Assembly: GCA_900557275.1 (NCBI GenBank)
Contig: USRX01000014.1
Location: forward strand, 1-44,617
DNA: 44,617 bases
Direction: 5' to 3'
From: an uncultured Roseburia sp.
GTDB lineage: Bacteria > Bacillota_A > Clostridia > Lachnospirales > Lachnospiraceae
The notes below the pieces were generated by a model. It worked only from the letters and a program-made list of their open reading frames with translations, was not told the DNA's origin and ran no database searches. The position numbers and the translations under genes are program-made. The first letter of the stretch is position 1, and each line of letters starts with the position of its first letter. Of the stretch, positions 1 to 7,997 are shown one piece after another.

Positions 1-70
1 CATTCGCCGTTCGTCAATCATGCGAGCATGTTGACTCTCTTGCGCTCATTATATCCTCAAAAATAAGATA
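1..70 (-). repeat. Dispersed repeat, copy 1 (window edge), possible gene start
   Basis: This stretch aligns with a second copy at 2637-2702 and a partial copy at 2564-2626. Shared blocks are CATTCGCCGTTC, TTGACTCTC and GCTCATT. Read on the minus strand, each copy has a purine-rich RBS-like block (AAGAGAG or AGGAGAG). In copies 1 and 2 an ATG follows with codons for IDERRM. In copy 1 that frame (ATG at 19-21) is still open at the window edge, so it may be the true start of the next gene on the left. What the repeat does is unknown. Confidence 0.5.
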
Positions 71-120
71 CAACTCTTTATTCCGCCATCTTTTTTAATC
101 GTGTAAATAATGATAAAAAT

Positions 121-151
121 AAAAACCGGAAGGCATGTCCCCCCGGTTTTT
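121..151. terminator. Intrinsic terminator downstream of efp
   Basis: Inverted repeat AAAAACCGG (121-129) and CCGGTTTTT (143-151), with A and T tracts on both sides, so it could work in either direction. It lies 120 bases past the efp stop. The 140 bases between the hairpin and efp are AT-rich and I see no gene in them. Confidence 0.7.
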
Positions 152-273
152 ATACAGACATGAAAATCTCTTCACATCTTATCATTATTCTTCAATAATT
201 TTATTTTGTCATTTCCCTATTTTTCTGTTTTGCAGATGGAAAATAATAATCATAGAATTTTCAAATCTATGGA

Positions 274-834
274 TTATACACGAGACAGGTACTCACCTGT
301 TCTTGTATCAATCTTAATCTTGTCACCCTGCTCTACAAATAACGGTACGTATACGATAGCACCAGTCTCAACAGTTGCCGGTTTTGTAGCGCCTGTAGCT
401 GTATCGCCCTTGAATCCAGGTTCAGTCTCTGTGATCTCAAGCTCTACAAACATTGGCGGCTCAACTGCGAATACATTTCCTTCATGAGAAAGGATTGTAA
501 CGTTCTCATTCTCTTTTACGAATTTCAGAGTATCGCCGATATCGTCTGTGCTGAGAGCTACCTGATCATAAGTCTCTGTATCCATGAAGTAGTAAAGCTC
601 GCCATCGTTGTACAGATACTGTTTTGTAGTTCTGTCGATACGTGCGGTCTCAACATCCTCTGTCGGACGGAAAGTTTTCTCAACAACACCGCCAGTCTTA
701 ACATTTTTTAATTTGGTTCTGATGAAAGCAGCGCCTTTACCAGGTTTTACATGCTGAAAATCATCTACTCTGTATACGTTGCCTTCCAGTTCAATCGTAA
801 CTCCTTTACCGATTACCTTTCCTGCATTAGCCAT
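274..834 (-). CDS. efp: Translation elongation factor P
   Basis: EF-P binds between the ribosomal P and E sites and relieves stalling at polyproline stretches. The 186-residue product has the usual family length and three beta-barrel domains: an N-terminal KOW-like domain (about 1-65), an OB domain (about 66-125) and a C-terminal OB domain. The domain I loop reads KPGKGAAF, with Lys33 at the position that is modified in other bacteria. A longer frame starts at 867, but AAGGAGG lies nine bases before the ATG at 834 and the shorter start restores the normal N-terminus. The flanking genes are housekeeping genes and nothing in the gene is odd. Confidence 0.96.
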   Translation of the reverse strand: MANAGKVIGKGVTIELEGNVYRVDDFQHVKPGKGAAFIRTKLKNVKTGGVVEKTFRPTEDVETARIDRTTKQYLYNDGELYYFMDTETYDQVALSTDDIGDTLKFVKENENVTILSHEGNVFAVEPPMFVELEITETEPGFKGDTATGATKPATVETGAIVYVPLFVEQGDKIKIDTRTGEYLSRV

Positions 835-941
835 TATTAAAAATCCTCCTTGTATATTATGACTCAATCTGTCTATTCTTTATTTCTCTCTATTTTATAT
901 GAAAAACTGCCATATTTCAATCTTTTTATGTATTATGACTG

Positions 942-1382
942 TTATTTCTCTTCAATGGCATGGATCATGTCGATTCGTTTCTGGTGTCTGCCCCCCTGAA
1001 ATTCCGCGTTCAGATATGCATCCAGAATTGCTTTTGCAGTCTCAGAACCTACGATTCTTGCGCCAAAAGCAATAATATTCGCATTGTTATGTTCTTTTAC
1101 AAGACGTGCTGTTACCGGTTCCGAACATACAGCCGCACGCACGCCTTTTACTTTATTTGCTGCGACGGAGATACCTACACCTGTGCCACAGATCAGCACG
1201 CCACAATCAGCTTCTCCTGCTGCTACCATGCGACCAGCCTTCTCTCCGTACTCCGGATAATTACAGCTGTCAGAAGTATCTGTTCCGATATTGATCACTT
1301 CATGTCCAAGTTCTGTTAAATATGCTGCCATTTCCTGCTTTAAAGCTACAGCAGCATGATCATTTCCAATCACGATCTTCAT
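942..1382 (-). CDS. rpiB: Ribose 5-phosphate isomerase B
   Basis: This 146-residue cytoplasmic enzyme of the LacAB/RpiB family interconverts ribose 5-phosphate and ribulose 5-phosphate in the non-oxidative pentose phosphate pathway. The N-terminus MKIVIGNDHA carries the Asp-His pair that contacts the substrate. The CGTGVGISVAANK segment holds the catalytic Cys (about residue 65), and the conserved HNNANIIAFGAR and GGRHQKRI motifs follow. Length matches the family. Allose-6-phosphate isomerase activity is possible in some members, but the lack of allose genes nearby favours RpiB. Rpe (7998-8657) acts in the same pathway but is not in the same operon. Confidence 0.95.
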   Translation of the reverse strand: MKIVIGNDHAAVALKQEMAAYLTELGHEVINIGTDTSDSCNYPEYGEKAGRMVAAGEADCGVLICGTGVGISVAANKVKGVRAAVCSEPVTARLVKEHNNANIIAFGARIVGSETAKAILDAYLNAEFQGGRHQKRIDMIHAIEEK

Positions 1383-1470
1383 TTTATACTCTCCCTGTTC
1401 TTTTATTATTCATTATTTTCTTTTAACCATTTAAGCGGAGCCACACGTGAGACGTTGTTTGTAATTATGA

Positions 1471-2040
1471 TCAGAATGATCTGACATCTTTCTGATACCG
1501 TTCCCTGAGATATCCCGGCGTATCTGGCTTACCTGTTCCCTGCCGGCGCGCATATCGTCTGTATTCCATAAGAACAAATGCCTCCAGACGTCGTTTTAAC
1601 ACAATCTGTATTTCTTCTTTCCAGTGGATCTTGCGAACCATGATTGTACGAATGCCGGTTCTTTTTGCACCCCAGATATCCGTAAAAATCTGATCTCCGA
1701 TAAATACGGTACTGTTCTTATCAGTTCCCATGAGCTCCATGGCTTTTTTATAATTCTGCACCGAAGGTTTATGCGCATCGTAAATATAATTTACATGCAC
1801 GCTGTCATTAAACATCTTTACCCGCGGCTCTTTGTTGTTTGACAACAGACAACATTGAAATCCAATACGCTTTAATTCTGCAAACAGTGCAATGGCACGG
1901 GTATCCGCAGGAGCCCCATGTGTGACCAGCGTATTGTCGATATCAAATATAATGCCCCGATACCCATCCTGATACAGCTGCTCAAAATCAATCTCATAAG
2001 TGGAATCCATATAAACGTCCGGATAAAATTTCTGAAACAT
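1471..2040 (-). CDS. yqeG: YqeG-family HAD phosphatase (class IIIA)
   Basis: A 189-residue haloacid dehalogenase-like hydrolase. HAD motif I is DIDNTLV near residue 34, with both aspartates present. The LLSNN segment supplies motif II, and VFIGDQIFTDIWGAKRTG supplies motifs III and IV. The pattern fits the YqeG group of Bacillota, whose physiological substrate is not firmly established (a role like phosphatidylglycerophosphate phosphatase has been proposed for relatives). GAGGAAA precedes the ATG. The gene ends 88 bases from rpiB and starts 28 bases after nrdR, so transcription with nrdR is plausible. Confidence 0.85.
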   Translation of the reverse strand: MFQKFYPDVYMDSTYEIDFEQLYQDGYRGIIFDIDNTLVTHGAPADTRAIALFAELKRIGFQCCLLSNNKEPRVKMFNDSVHVNYIYDAHKPSVQNYKKAMELMGTDKNSTVFIGDQIFTDIWGAKRTGIRTIMVRKIHWKEEIQIVLKRRLEAFVLMEYRRYARRQGTGKPDTPGYLRERYQKDVRSF

Positions 2041-2068
2041 TCATTTTCCTCTTCTTTCTTCCGGATCT

Positions 2069-2521
2069 TTATTTGTCCAGCATTTTCTTCAATTCATTCA
2101 TAAATGTATTGACATCTTTGAATTCCCGGTACACAGATGCAAATCTGACATATGCAACAGGATCTATCTCACGAAGCCGATCCATGACCAGTTCTCCGAT
2201 CACGGTACTTGGAATCTCTCTGGCTTCCATATTAAAAATCTCTGTCTCTACACTGTTGACCAGCTGGCTGATCTGTTCTGCCGACACCGGACGTTTATGA
2301 CATGCCCGCAGTACACCGGCTTCCAGCTTCGCCCGGTCGTACTGCTCTCTGTTATCATCCTTTTTGATAATGATCAGCGGAATCGTTTCTACTTTCTCAT
2401 ATGTAGTAAAACGCTTTCCACATTCATCACACACTCTCCTGCGTCGGATAGAAGTATTATCCTCCACCGGTCTGGAATCAATGACTCTTGTATTGTCGTT
2501 GCCGCAAAATGGACACTTCAT
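2069..2521 (-). CDS. nrdR: Transcriptional repressor NrdR
   Basis: NrdR represses ribonucleotide reductase genes according to ATP/dATP levels. The 150-residue product opens with the zinc ribbon MKCPFCGNDNT, continues with RRRRVCDECGKRFTTYE (four zinc-binding cysteines), and has an ATP-cone domain from about residue 48 to 138. The length is typical. A GGAGG motif precedes the start. Two copies of a dispersed repeat lie just upstream. The ribonucleotide reductase target genes are not in the window. Confidence 0.96.
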   Translation of the reverse strand: MKCPFCGNDNTRVIDSRPVEDNTSIRRRRVCDECGKRFTTYEKVETIPLIIIKKDDNREQYDRAKLEAGVLRACHKRPVSAEQISQLVNSVETEIFNMEAREIPSTVIGELVMDRLREIDPVAYVRFASVYREFKDVNTFMNELKKMLDK

Positions 2522-2563
2522 TCAAAAAAACCTCCGTGTTCTTTGCCTTGTCTGTTGTTATGT

Positions 2564-2702
2564 TATTCGCCAAATATCCACAGATGTTGGCTCTCCTGTA
2601 CTCGTTCTATCTTGAATAAAATCTGTTCAGGATAGACATTCGCCGTTCATCAATGCTATACATATATTGACTCTCCTATGCTCATTCTATCCTGTATAAA
2701 AT
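2564..2702 (-). repeat. Dispersed repeat, copies 2 and 3
   Basis: Two adjacent copies fill the nrdR-ymxH gap: a degenerate one at about 2564-2626 and a fuller one at 2637-2702. Both match the copy at 1-70. Copy 2 on the minus strand has AGGAGAGTCAAT, then an ATG and an 18-codon ORF that begins MYSIDERRMS, so it preserves the same IDERRM codons as copy 1. Copy 3 has lost the ATG and keeps only the flanking blocks. I cannot tell whether this is a mobile fragment, a duplicated gene start or a regulatory repeat. Confidence 0.6.
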
Positions 2703-2705
2703 ATG

Positions 2706-2966
2706 TTACAGCTTCTGCCGGACCTTATCTGCACAGACGTCCACCATAATGATATCCGGACCGATCTTTACGATCTTATCCCATCCGATCACATATTCAC
2801 AATCACAGCCGATCATACCGAACCATCTGCCATGTCCCCGGATGACCAATGCACGGATCTTTCCGGAACATTCATCAAATTCCAGATCATCTACACAGCC
2901 CAGACTTCTGCAGTCACAGACATTGATGACCTCTTTTTTCCTGAATTCACATAAACGCACAGACAC
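2706..2966 (-). CDS. YlmC/YmxH-family PRC-barrel protein
   Basis: An 86-residue protein with the compact beta-rich layout of the YlmC/YmxH sporulation-associated family in Bacillota: an N-terminal strand (MSVRLCEFRKKEVINV), then GxVDDLEFD, an IRALVIRG strand, and a C-terminal WDKIVKIGPDIIMVD segment. The molecular function of the family is not known. The start codon is GTG (2964-2966) with only a weak AAGAAG upstream, so the start is less certain. The unusually frequent cysteines (about six) are worth noting. ychF ends 34 bases upstream. Confidence 0.75.
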   Translation of the reverse strand: MSVRLCEFRKKEVINVCDCRSLGCVDDLEFDECSGKIRALVIRGHGRWFGMIGCDCEYVIGWDKIVKIGPDIIMVDVCADKVRQKL

Positions 2967-3000
2967 TCAACTTCTTTTATCTTTTTTCTATAATATGCGA

Positions 3001-4101
3001 TTATACGTTGAAACGGAACAGGATCACATCGCCGTCCTGCACAACATATTCTTTTCCTTCCAGACCAACCAGCCCTTTTTCTCTGGCTGCTGCAAGACTT
3101 CCACATTCCAGAAGGTCTTTATAATTTACAACCTCTGCGCGAATAAATCCACGTTCAAAATCTGTATGGATCTTTCCTGCTGCCTGCGGCGCTTTCGTTC
3201 CTTTTTTGATGGTCCATGCTCTGGTCTCATCTTCGCCTGCTGTCAGATAACTCAGCAGGCCCAGAAGGCTGTAGCTTGCCTGGATCAGCTTCTCCAGACC
3301 GGATTTTTCAAGACCCAGTTCCTCCAGGAACATTGCCTTCTCGTCATCATCCAGCTCTGCGATCTCCTGCTCAATCTGCGCGCAGATTACAAATACTTCA
3401 GAGCCTTCTTCTTTTGCCATCTCGCGAACATTCTGAACATGGACGTTTGAAGCACCGTCATCTGCCAGATCATCCTCAGATACATTGGCTGCATAGATGA
3501 CCGGTTTTGCTGTCAACAGATTGTAGGAAGCAAACCATTCCTGATCATCCTCATCTTCTCCAACTTCAAAGGTTTTTGCCAGTTTTCCATCTTCCAGATG
3601 TGCTTTGATCTTTTCAAGCAGATCCAGTTCTTTGGCAAGTTTTTTATCCATTCTTGCGCCTTTTGCAGTCTTGGCGATACGTCTCTCCAGAATCTCAATA
3701 TCAGAAAAGATCAGTTCCAGGTTGATCGTTTCGATATCTCTTGCCGGATCTACACTGCCATCTACATGGACAACATTGGTATCTTCAAAGCAGCGTACTA
3801 CATGCACAATGGCATCCACTTCACGGATATTGGCAAGGAACTGGTTTCCCAGACCTTCGCCTTTGCTTGCGCCTTTTACCAGACCTGCAATGTCTACGAA
3901 TTCAATTACCGCCGGTGTCACTTTCTTGGAATGATACATATCTCCAAGAAGTTTCAGACGCTCATCCGGTACTGCTACGATACCCACATTCGGGTCAATG
4001 GTACAAAACGGATAGTTAGCTGACTCTGCTCCGGCTTTTGTCAGTGAATTAAACAGGGTACTTTTTCCCACGTTTGGGAGTCCTACAATACCAAGCTTCA
4101 T
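3001..4101 (-). CDS. ychF: Redox-regulated ATPase/GTPase YchF (OLA1 family)
   Basis: This 366-residue P-loop protein binds ribosomes and prefers ATP over GTP in studied members. G1 is GLPNVGKST (residues 6-14), G3 is [10 protein letters not shown], and the family-specific G4 variant is NVSEDD in place of NKxD. A coiled-coil insertion (about 130-170) and a C-terminal TGS domain ending in [12 protein letters not shown] complete the layout. AAGGAGG precedes the ATG. The upstream 510-base gap separates it from the oppositely oriented TAXI operon. Confidence 0.97.
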   Translation of the reverse strand: MKLGIVGLPNVGKSTLFNSLTKAGAESANYPFCTIDPNVGIVAVPDERLKLLGDMYHSKKVTPAVIEFVDIAGLVKGASKGEGLGNQFLANIREVDAIVHVVRCFEDTNVVHVDGSVDPARDIETINLELIFSDIEILERRIAKTAKGARMDKKLAKELDLLEKIKAHLEDGKLAKTFEVGEDEDDQEWFASYNLLTAKPVIYAANVSEDDLADDGASNVHVQNVREMAKEEGSEVFVICAQIEQEIAELDDDEKAMFLEELGLEKSGLEKLIQASYSLLGLLSYLTAGEDETRAWTIKKGTKAPQAAGKIHTDFERGFIRAEVVNYKDLLECGSLAAAREKGLVGLEGKEYVVQDGDVILFRFNV

Positions 4102-4364
4102 AGGTTCTATTTCCTCCTTACAAGTCCTTGTTTATATGGACTTTTTCAGACTTTCTATCTGTATATATTCTCATTTTCCGCTCTTTTAGGATAAAAGAGC
4201 CTTAAAACTCAAAATGAATGATACCACATAGTGCCGTAAAAGTAAATTCTTAATATAAGGAAAATCCGAAAACCACCTCACTTGTAAAATCAACTTCCCC
4301 TTCTATAAAATTAACTTTGCAAGCGTGTAGGAAACATCTTAACCAGATTTTATAAAATACTTGA

Positions 4365-4392
4365 TTGACATTTTTTATCGGACTTTTATAAT
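4365..4392 (+). promoter_or_regulatory. Sigma-A-type promoter for the TAXI-gltS operon
   Basis: TTGACA (4365-4370) and TATAAT (4387-4392) are both perfect consensus hexamers separated by 16 bases. The predicted start site near 4400 gives a leader of about 210 nt before the TAXI start at 4612. The rest of the 4102-4364 gap is AT-rich. Apart from a short AAGTCC/GGACTT inverted repeat close to the ychF start I see nothing else in it. Confidence 0.75.
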
Positions 4393-4439
4393 ATTAGTGT
4401 TGCTTTTTCATTCGTTTTGAAAAAATGATTTCTTTATTA

Positions 4440-4510
4440 TTATGGCAATAAATGTCTGGTTCCGTCTTTCCGATATTTACAGGGACGGTTTTTCTGCAAC
4501 TTTGCCATAA
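4440..4510 (+). promoter_or_regulatory. Structured 5' leader with a nested terminator-like hairpin
   Basis: A 9-bp stem pairs 4440-4448 with 4502-4510 (TTATGGCAA and TTGCCATAA). Inside it sits a CCGTC/GACGG hairpin (about 4462-4487) followed directly by TTTTT. The inner hairpin could end transcription before the TAXI gene, and formation of the outer stem could compete with other folds. This is the layout of an attenuator or riboswitch, but I do not recognise a known class. Confidence 0.45.
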
Positions 4511-4611
4511 AAAGCTTGTATTTTTTGCAGGATTATTGAAGCAAACTACGGCACATATATAGAGAAAATACAAAGTAAAAAATCACTGATAAACAAATAG
4601 GAGTATGTATC

Positions 4612-5568
4612 ATGAAAAAAATACTGACGCTTCTGCTGAGTCTGACGCTGGTATTTGCAGCAGGATGCTCTTCTTCCGGCAGTTCCATCCGATTTGGTTC
4701 CGCTGCCGTGGGAGGCGTCTATTCCTCTTTTGCAAATGCATTTACCCAGGTCGTTTCTCAGGAAACAGAAGATTATGAATTCACAGTAAAATCAACAGCC
4801 GGTTCTGCGGCAAATCTGCGTCTGCTTTCTGATAACTACATTCAGATGGCGATTGCCCAGGCTGATCTGACTGCAGATGCCTGTGCAGGCAAAGGACAAT
4901 TCGAAGGGGATCCACAGACAGATTATCGGGCAATCGCCGCACTGTACACGGAAGCCTGCCAGATCATCGTTCGTGCAGATTCTGACATCCAGACCCCGGA
5001 TGACCTGTTGAAAAAAAAGATCAGTGTCGGCGAGACTGATTCCGGTTCCGAAAAAAATGCAGAACAGATTTTACAGATCTATGGACTGTCCGATAATCTG
5101 ATCGAAACTGTTAATATGAACTACACCGAAGAGGCAGAAGCTCTCAGTTCCGGAAGAATTGATGCCATTTTCTGTACCGCAGGAACTCAGACTTCCATGA
5201 TAGAAGGACTGGCTCAGAAATGTGATATCCGGTTGCTCTCCATTGACGCAACCCATATGGAAAAGCTTCTGGCTGAATCAGATACTTACAGCAATTACAC
5301 CATTCCTGCCGGGACTTACACCGGTCAGCAGGAAGATGTCACTACCATTGGTGTCAGTGCACTTTTACTTGCACGAACAGATCTGGATGATAAAACTATA
5401 GAAAAACTGACTGGAATCCTTTTCAATCATGCGCAGGATATCAGCTATGCTACTTCCCTGAACCTGACATTGACTCCGGAACAGGCTGTGAAAAATGTGC
5501 CGGTTCCGTTCCATAAAGGTGCTGCTGCCTATTATGAGAAACAGGGACTTTCCGTAACGACTGAATAA
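4612..5568 (+). CDS. TAXI-family TRAP-type solute receptor, lipoprotein
   Basis: A 318-residue substrate-binding protein. Residues 1-18 are a lipoprotein signal ending in the lipobox FAAGC, so Cys19 should be lipidated and the protein held on the outer face of the membrane. The mature part starts with the TAXI signature IRFGSAAVGGVYSSFANAF, followed by STAGSAANLRLL and the KISVGETDSGSEKNAEQIL motif. TAXI proteins normally serve TRAP transporters with DctQ/DctM-type membrane subunits, and none is encoded here. The next gene, 13 bases on, is gltS. A characterised TAXI protein binds glutamate, so glutamate or a related acid is a reasonable guess. AGGAG precedes the ATG. Confidence 0.92.
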   Translation: MKKILTLLLSLTLVFAAGCSSSGSSIRFGSAAVGGVYSSFANAFTQVVSQETEDYEFTVKSTAGSAANLRLLSDNYIQMAIAQADLTADACAGKGQFEGDPQTDYRAIAALYTEACQIIVRADSDIQTPDDLLKKKISVGETDSGSEKNAEQILQIYGLSDNLIETVNMNYTEEAEALSSGRIDAIFCTAGTQTSMIEGLAQKCDIRLLSIDATHMEKLLAESDTYSNYTIPAGTYTGQQEDVTTIGVSALLLARTDLDDKTIEKLTGILFNHAQDISYATSLNLTLTPEQAVKNVPVPFHKGAAAYYEKQGLSVTTE

Positions 5569-5581
5569 GGAGGACAACGTT

Positions 5582-6769
5582 ATGCATTTGGAATTAAATA
5601 TGTATCAGACGCTGGCCATCGCTGTCCTTGTTTTGATACTCGGTAAATTTTTAAAGAAAAAATTCAATTTTCTGGAAAAATTCTGTATCCCGGCGCCGGT
5701 TGTCGGCGGTCTGATCTTTGCGATCATGACTTGTGTACTGTATGGTCTGGGAATCGCAGAACTTTCCTTTGATGATACACTCCGTGAAGTATGTATGGTA
5801 TTCTTCTTCACATCCGTAGGATTTCAGGCAAATCTTAAGGTCTTAAAAAGCGGAGGAAAATCACTGATCATTTTCCTTGGAATTGTCATCGGTCTGATCC
5901 TGGCACAAAACTTCCTGGCAGTGGGAATGTCTCAGGTATTAAAACTGAATCCGCTCATCGGACTTTGCACAGGATCAATCCCGATGGTCGGCGGACATGG
6001 TACGGCAGGAGCTTTCGGACCGGTTCTGGAAGATTTTAATGTAGCCAGCGCCACCACGCTCTGTACCGCAGCTGCAACCTTCGGACTGATCACAGGAAGT
6101 CTGATCGGCGGTCCGATCGGTAAACAGCTTATTGAGAAAAAGGATCTTCTCAAAACTGCTATCACAGAAGACGACAGCCTCCTGGTGGAAGAAGAAAAGA
6201 AACACACCAGACATACGACCATGTATCCGTCTGCTGTCTTTCAGCTGATTCTTGCCATTGGTCTCGGCACGATCTTCTCCTGGCTTCTGACAAAAACAGG
6301 GATGACATTCCCGGTCTATATCGGTGCGATGATTGCTGCCGCCCTAATTCGAAATGTAGGAGAATACTCCGGTAAATTCACGATCTATATGGGCGAGATC
6401 AACGATATCGGCGGTATCAGTCTTTCTCTGTTCCTTGGAATGGCCATGATCACACTGAAGCTGTGGCAGCTTGCTTCTCTTGCTTTACCACTGGTCATCC
6501 TTCTGGGCGCACAGATACTTCTTATGTTCCTGTTTGCACGTTTTGTGGTATTTAATATTATGGGACGGGATTACGATGCAGCCGTCCTTGCAGCCGGTAC
6601 CTGTGGTTTCGGTATGGGTGCAACCCCGAATGCCATGGCAAATATGCAGGCAATCTGTGACCGTTATGCGCCTTCCGTAAAGGCATATCTGATTATTCCT
6701 CTGATCGGCAGCCTTTTTGCAGATTTTTTAAACAGTCTTATTGTTACATTTTTTATCAATCTACTTTAA
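5582..6769 (+). CDS. gltS: GltS-type sodium/glutamate symporter
   Basis: A 395-residue integral membrane protein of the ESS (GltS) family, which imports glutamate with sodium. The two family motifs, one in each half, are clear: GSIPMVGGHGTAGAFG near residue 136 and GTCGFGMGATPNAMANM near 340. About ten hydrophobic spans are visible, with a charged cytoplasmic loop around 185-210. AAGGAGGA precedes the ATG, and only 13 bases separate it from the TAXI gene, so the two are almost certainly co-transcribed. GltS normally works without a binding protein, which makes the pairing odd. Other acidic substrates cannot be excluded. Confidence 0.93.
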   Translation: MHLELNMYQTLAIAVLVLILGKFLKKKFNFLEKFCIPAPVVGGLIFAIMTCVLYGLGIAELSFDDTLREVCMVFFFTSVGFQANLKVLKSGGKSLIIFLGIVIGLILAQNFLAVGMSQVLKLNPLIGLCTGSIPMVGGHGTAGAFGPVLEDFNVASATTLCTAAATFGLITGSLIGGPIGKQLIEKKDLLKTAITEDDSLLVEEEKKHTRHTTMYPSAVFQLILAIGLGTIFSWLLTKTGMTFPVYIGAMIAAALIRNVGEYSGKFTIYMGEINDIGGISLSLFLGMAMITLKLWQLASLALPLVILLGAQILLMFLFARFVVFNIMGRDYDAAVLAAGTCGFGMGATPNAMANMQAICDRYAPSVKAYLIIPLIGSLFADFLNSLIVTFFINLL

Positions 6770-6784
6770 CTACTGGAGGTTTTT

Positions 6785-6976
6785 ATGTTTGGAAAAAAAC
6801 GTGAGAAAAAAGATGAAAAAAAGAAGTCCACTTATGATGTAAGCTATGAAAATCTGGCTGTTCCTGAAATACATACGGAACCGGAGACAGAGAATGAAGC
6901 CACGGAAGATAATGGCGAATCCATTACCTATGAATCCGTAGCGATCCCGGAGATCCACATCCGGCGGAAAAAATAA
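6785..6976 (+). CDS. Small charged protein of unknown function, third gene of the TAXI-gltS operon
   Basis: A 63-residue, highly charged protein with no signal peptide or membrane span. GGAGG lies five bases before the ATG, 15 bases after the gltS stop. The N-terminus is strongly basic (KKREKKDEKKK). Two copies of a short motif follow: SYENLAVPEIH (about 20-30) and TYESVAIPEIH (about 48-58), separated by an acidic linker. The duplication and the good RBS argue that it is a real gene. I do not recognise the family. A cytoplasmic partner of the transporter is only a guess from position. Confidence 0.7.
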   Translation: MFGKKREKKDEKKKSTYDVSYENLAVPEIHTEPETENEATEDNGESITYESVAIPEIHIRRKK

Positions 6977-6997
6977 TGAAACGTTATATACTATAAC

Positions 6998-7053
6998 AAA
7001 AAACCGGAAGGCAGATTCTGAATCATGAAACAGAATTTATCTTCCGGTTTTTT
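6998..7053. terminator. Bidirectional terminator between the TAXI operon and thiN
   Basis: Arms AAAAAACCGGAAG (6998-7010) and CTTCCGGTTTTTT (7041-7053) form a 13-bp stem with A and T tracts on both sides. An inner ATTCTG/CAGAAT pair extends it. It serves the convergent TAXI operon and thiN. Its CCGGAAG core resembles the terminator at 121-151. Confidence 0.9.
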
Positions 7054-7091
7054 ATTAATCATTAATCAGTAAATAAGTTTTTATATATCTT

Positions 7092-7739
7092 TCAGTCTCT
7101 AGATTCCATGACCAGCAACAATCCCTCTTTCAGTGAAATCTCCCCCTGCTGCCCGGTAATCTCATTGCTTACTCCCACGCTCCTGCCCTGCATAAGCGTA
7201 TAATCCTGCACCGGATATGAAAATCCACACAGCGTAAGTCCGGTAACTTTTTCCGTAAAAGGAATCAGGGAGACATACGTTCCAAACTGCTCCTCTTTTG
7301 AAATTGTCACAGCAGTATCTGTCATGCGAATCCGATTGTGGGAATCCACAAGATAGGTCATTATGCCACGATCCAACGTTTTTTTCAGAATCTGGATATT
7401 TCCCATGACGTGATCCAGCCGCGTTCCTGTAGCCCCCAGGATCGTAATCTCGGTGCTGCCCATGTCCATAGCAACGGATACCGCAAGTTCTGTATCTGTA
7501 TCATCTTTTCTGGACGGATACTGACGGATACGCTCCGGCACGGTTGACCGGTAATATTCCAGCGCATCTGACGTTGTGGAATCAAAATCTCCCAGGATCA
7601 GATCTGGTATAATCCCAAGCTTTTTACAAAGGACCAACCCTCTATCAGCTGCAAGGATCCTGTGAAATTTATGCTTTTCCATATAGTCTATGATAAAATT
7701 TTCTTCTAACATACCACCGGAAATAATTAATATATGCAT
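7092..7739 (-). CDS. thiN: Thiamine pyrophosphokinase
   Basis: A 215-residue enzyme that transfers pyrophosphate from ATP to thiamine to make thiamine diphosphate. Visible motifs are AADRGLVL, LGDFDSTT and the acidic SRKDDTDTELA segment (residues about 75-85), which bind metal and nucleotide, then GATGTRLDHVMGN. Length and motif order match the family. The RBS is weak. It is the last gene of the conserved Bacillota block rlmN-stp-prkC-rsgA-rpe-thiN, in the order seen in many relatives. Confidence 0.94.
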   Translation of the reverse strand: MHILIISGGMLEENFIIDYMEKHKFHRILAADRGLVLCKKLGIIPDLILGDFDSTTSDALEYYRSTVPERIRQYPSRKDDTDTELAVSVAMDMGSTEITILGATGTRLDHVMGNIQILKKTLDRGIMTYLVDSHNRIRMTDTAVTISKEEQFGTYVSLIPFTEKVTGLTLCGFSYPVQDYTLMQGRSVGVSNEITGQQGEISLKEGLLLVMESRD

Positions 7740-7768
7740 CGTTCTTATCCATTCTTTCTATTTTTCTC

Positions 7769-7836
7769 ACTAATACTCATGCCGTAGCCGTCAGCTATCG
7801 GCATAAATAGCTATGAAAATGTATTTTCATACTAAT
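7769..7836. repeat. Short intergenic repeat, copy A
   Basis: This segment shares two blocks with 13741-13803: ACTAAT.C.CAT.CCGTAGCC (18 of 21 bases identical) and an ATAAATA...TATGAAAA..TATTTTC block. The order of the two blocks is swapped between the copies. The centre contains the perfect palindrome ATGAAAATGTATTTTCAT (7812-7829), and an ATGCCG/CGGCAT pair lies at 7779-7804. It looks like a small non-coding interspersed repeat. Confidence 0.5.
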
Positions 7837-7949
7837 GATTGATACCATCAAAAATATATTGCTACAAATTTCTCTCATAATCTCATAGTTACCTTGCGTC
7901 CAGAAAACAATTTCTTTTTCCTGCCATCATATAACTGTATAAATGAAAG

Positions 7950-7982
7950 ATCAGCACAGCTGATATAATCTACTGTGCTGAT
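7950..7982 (-). terminator. Hairpin downstream of rpe
   Basis: Perfect 10-bp arms ATCAGCACAG (7950-7959) and CTGTGCTGAT (7973-7982) with a 13-base loop. On the minus strand a moderately T-rich tract (CTTTCATTT) follows. It sits 15 bases past the rpe stop, so a terminator role is likely, although the U tract is imperfect. Confidence 0.6.
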
Positions 7983-7997
7983 ATAAAACAAACCAAT

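Noticed and set aside
2749..3450. Plus-strand open frame of 233 codons opposite ymxH and ychF
   Set aside because: It is antisense to two clear genes and rich in Cys, Phe and Ser as expected from a reversed reading frame.
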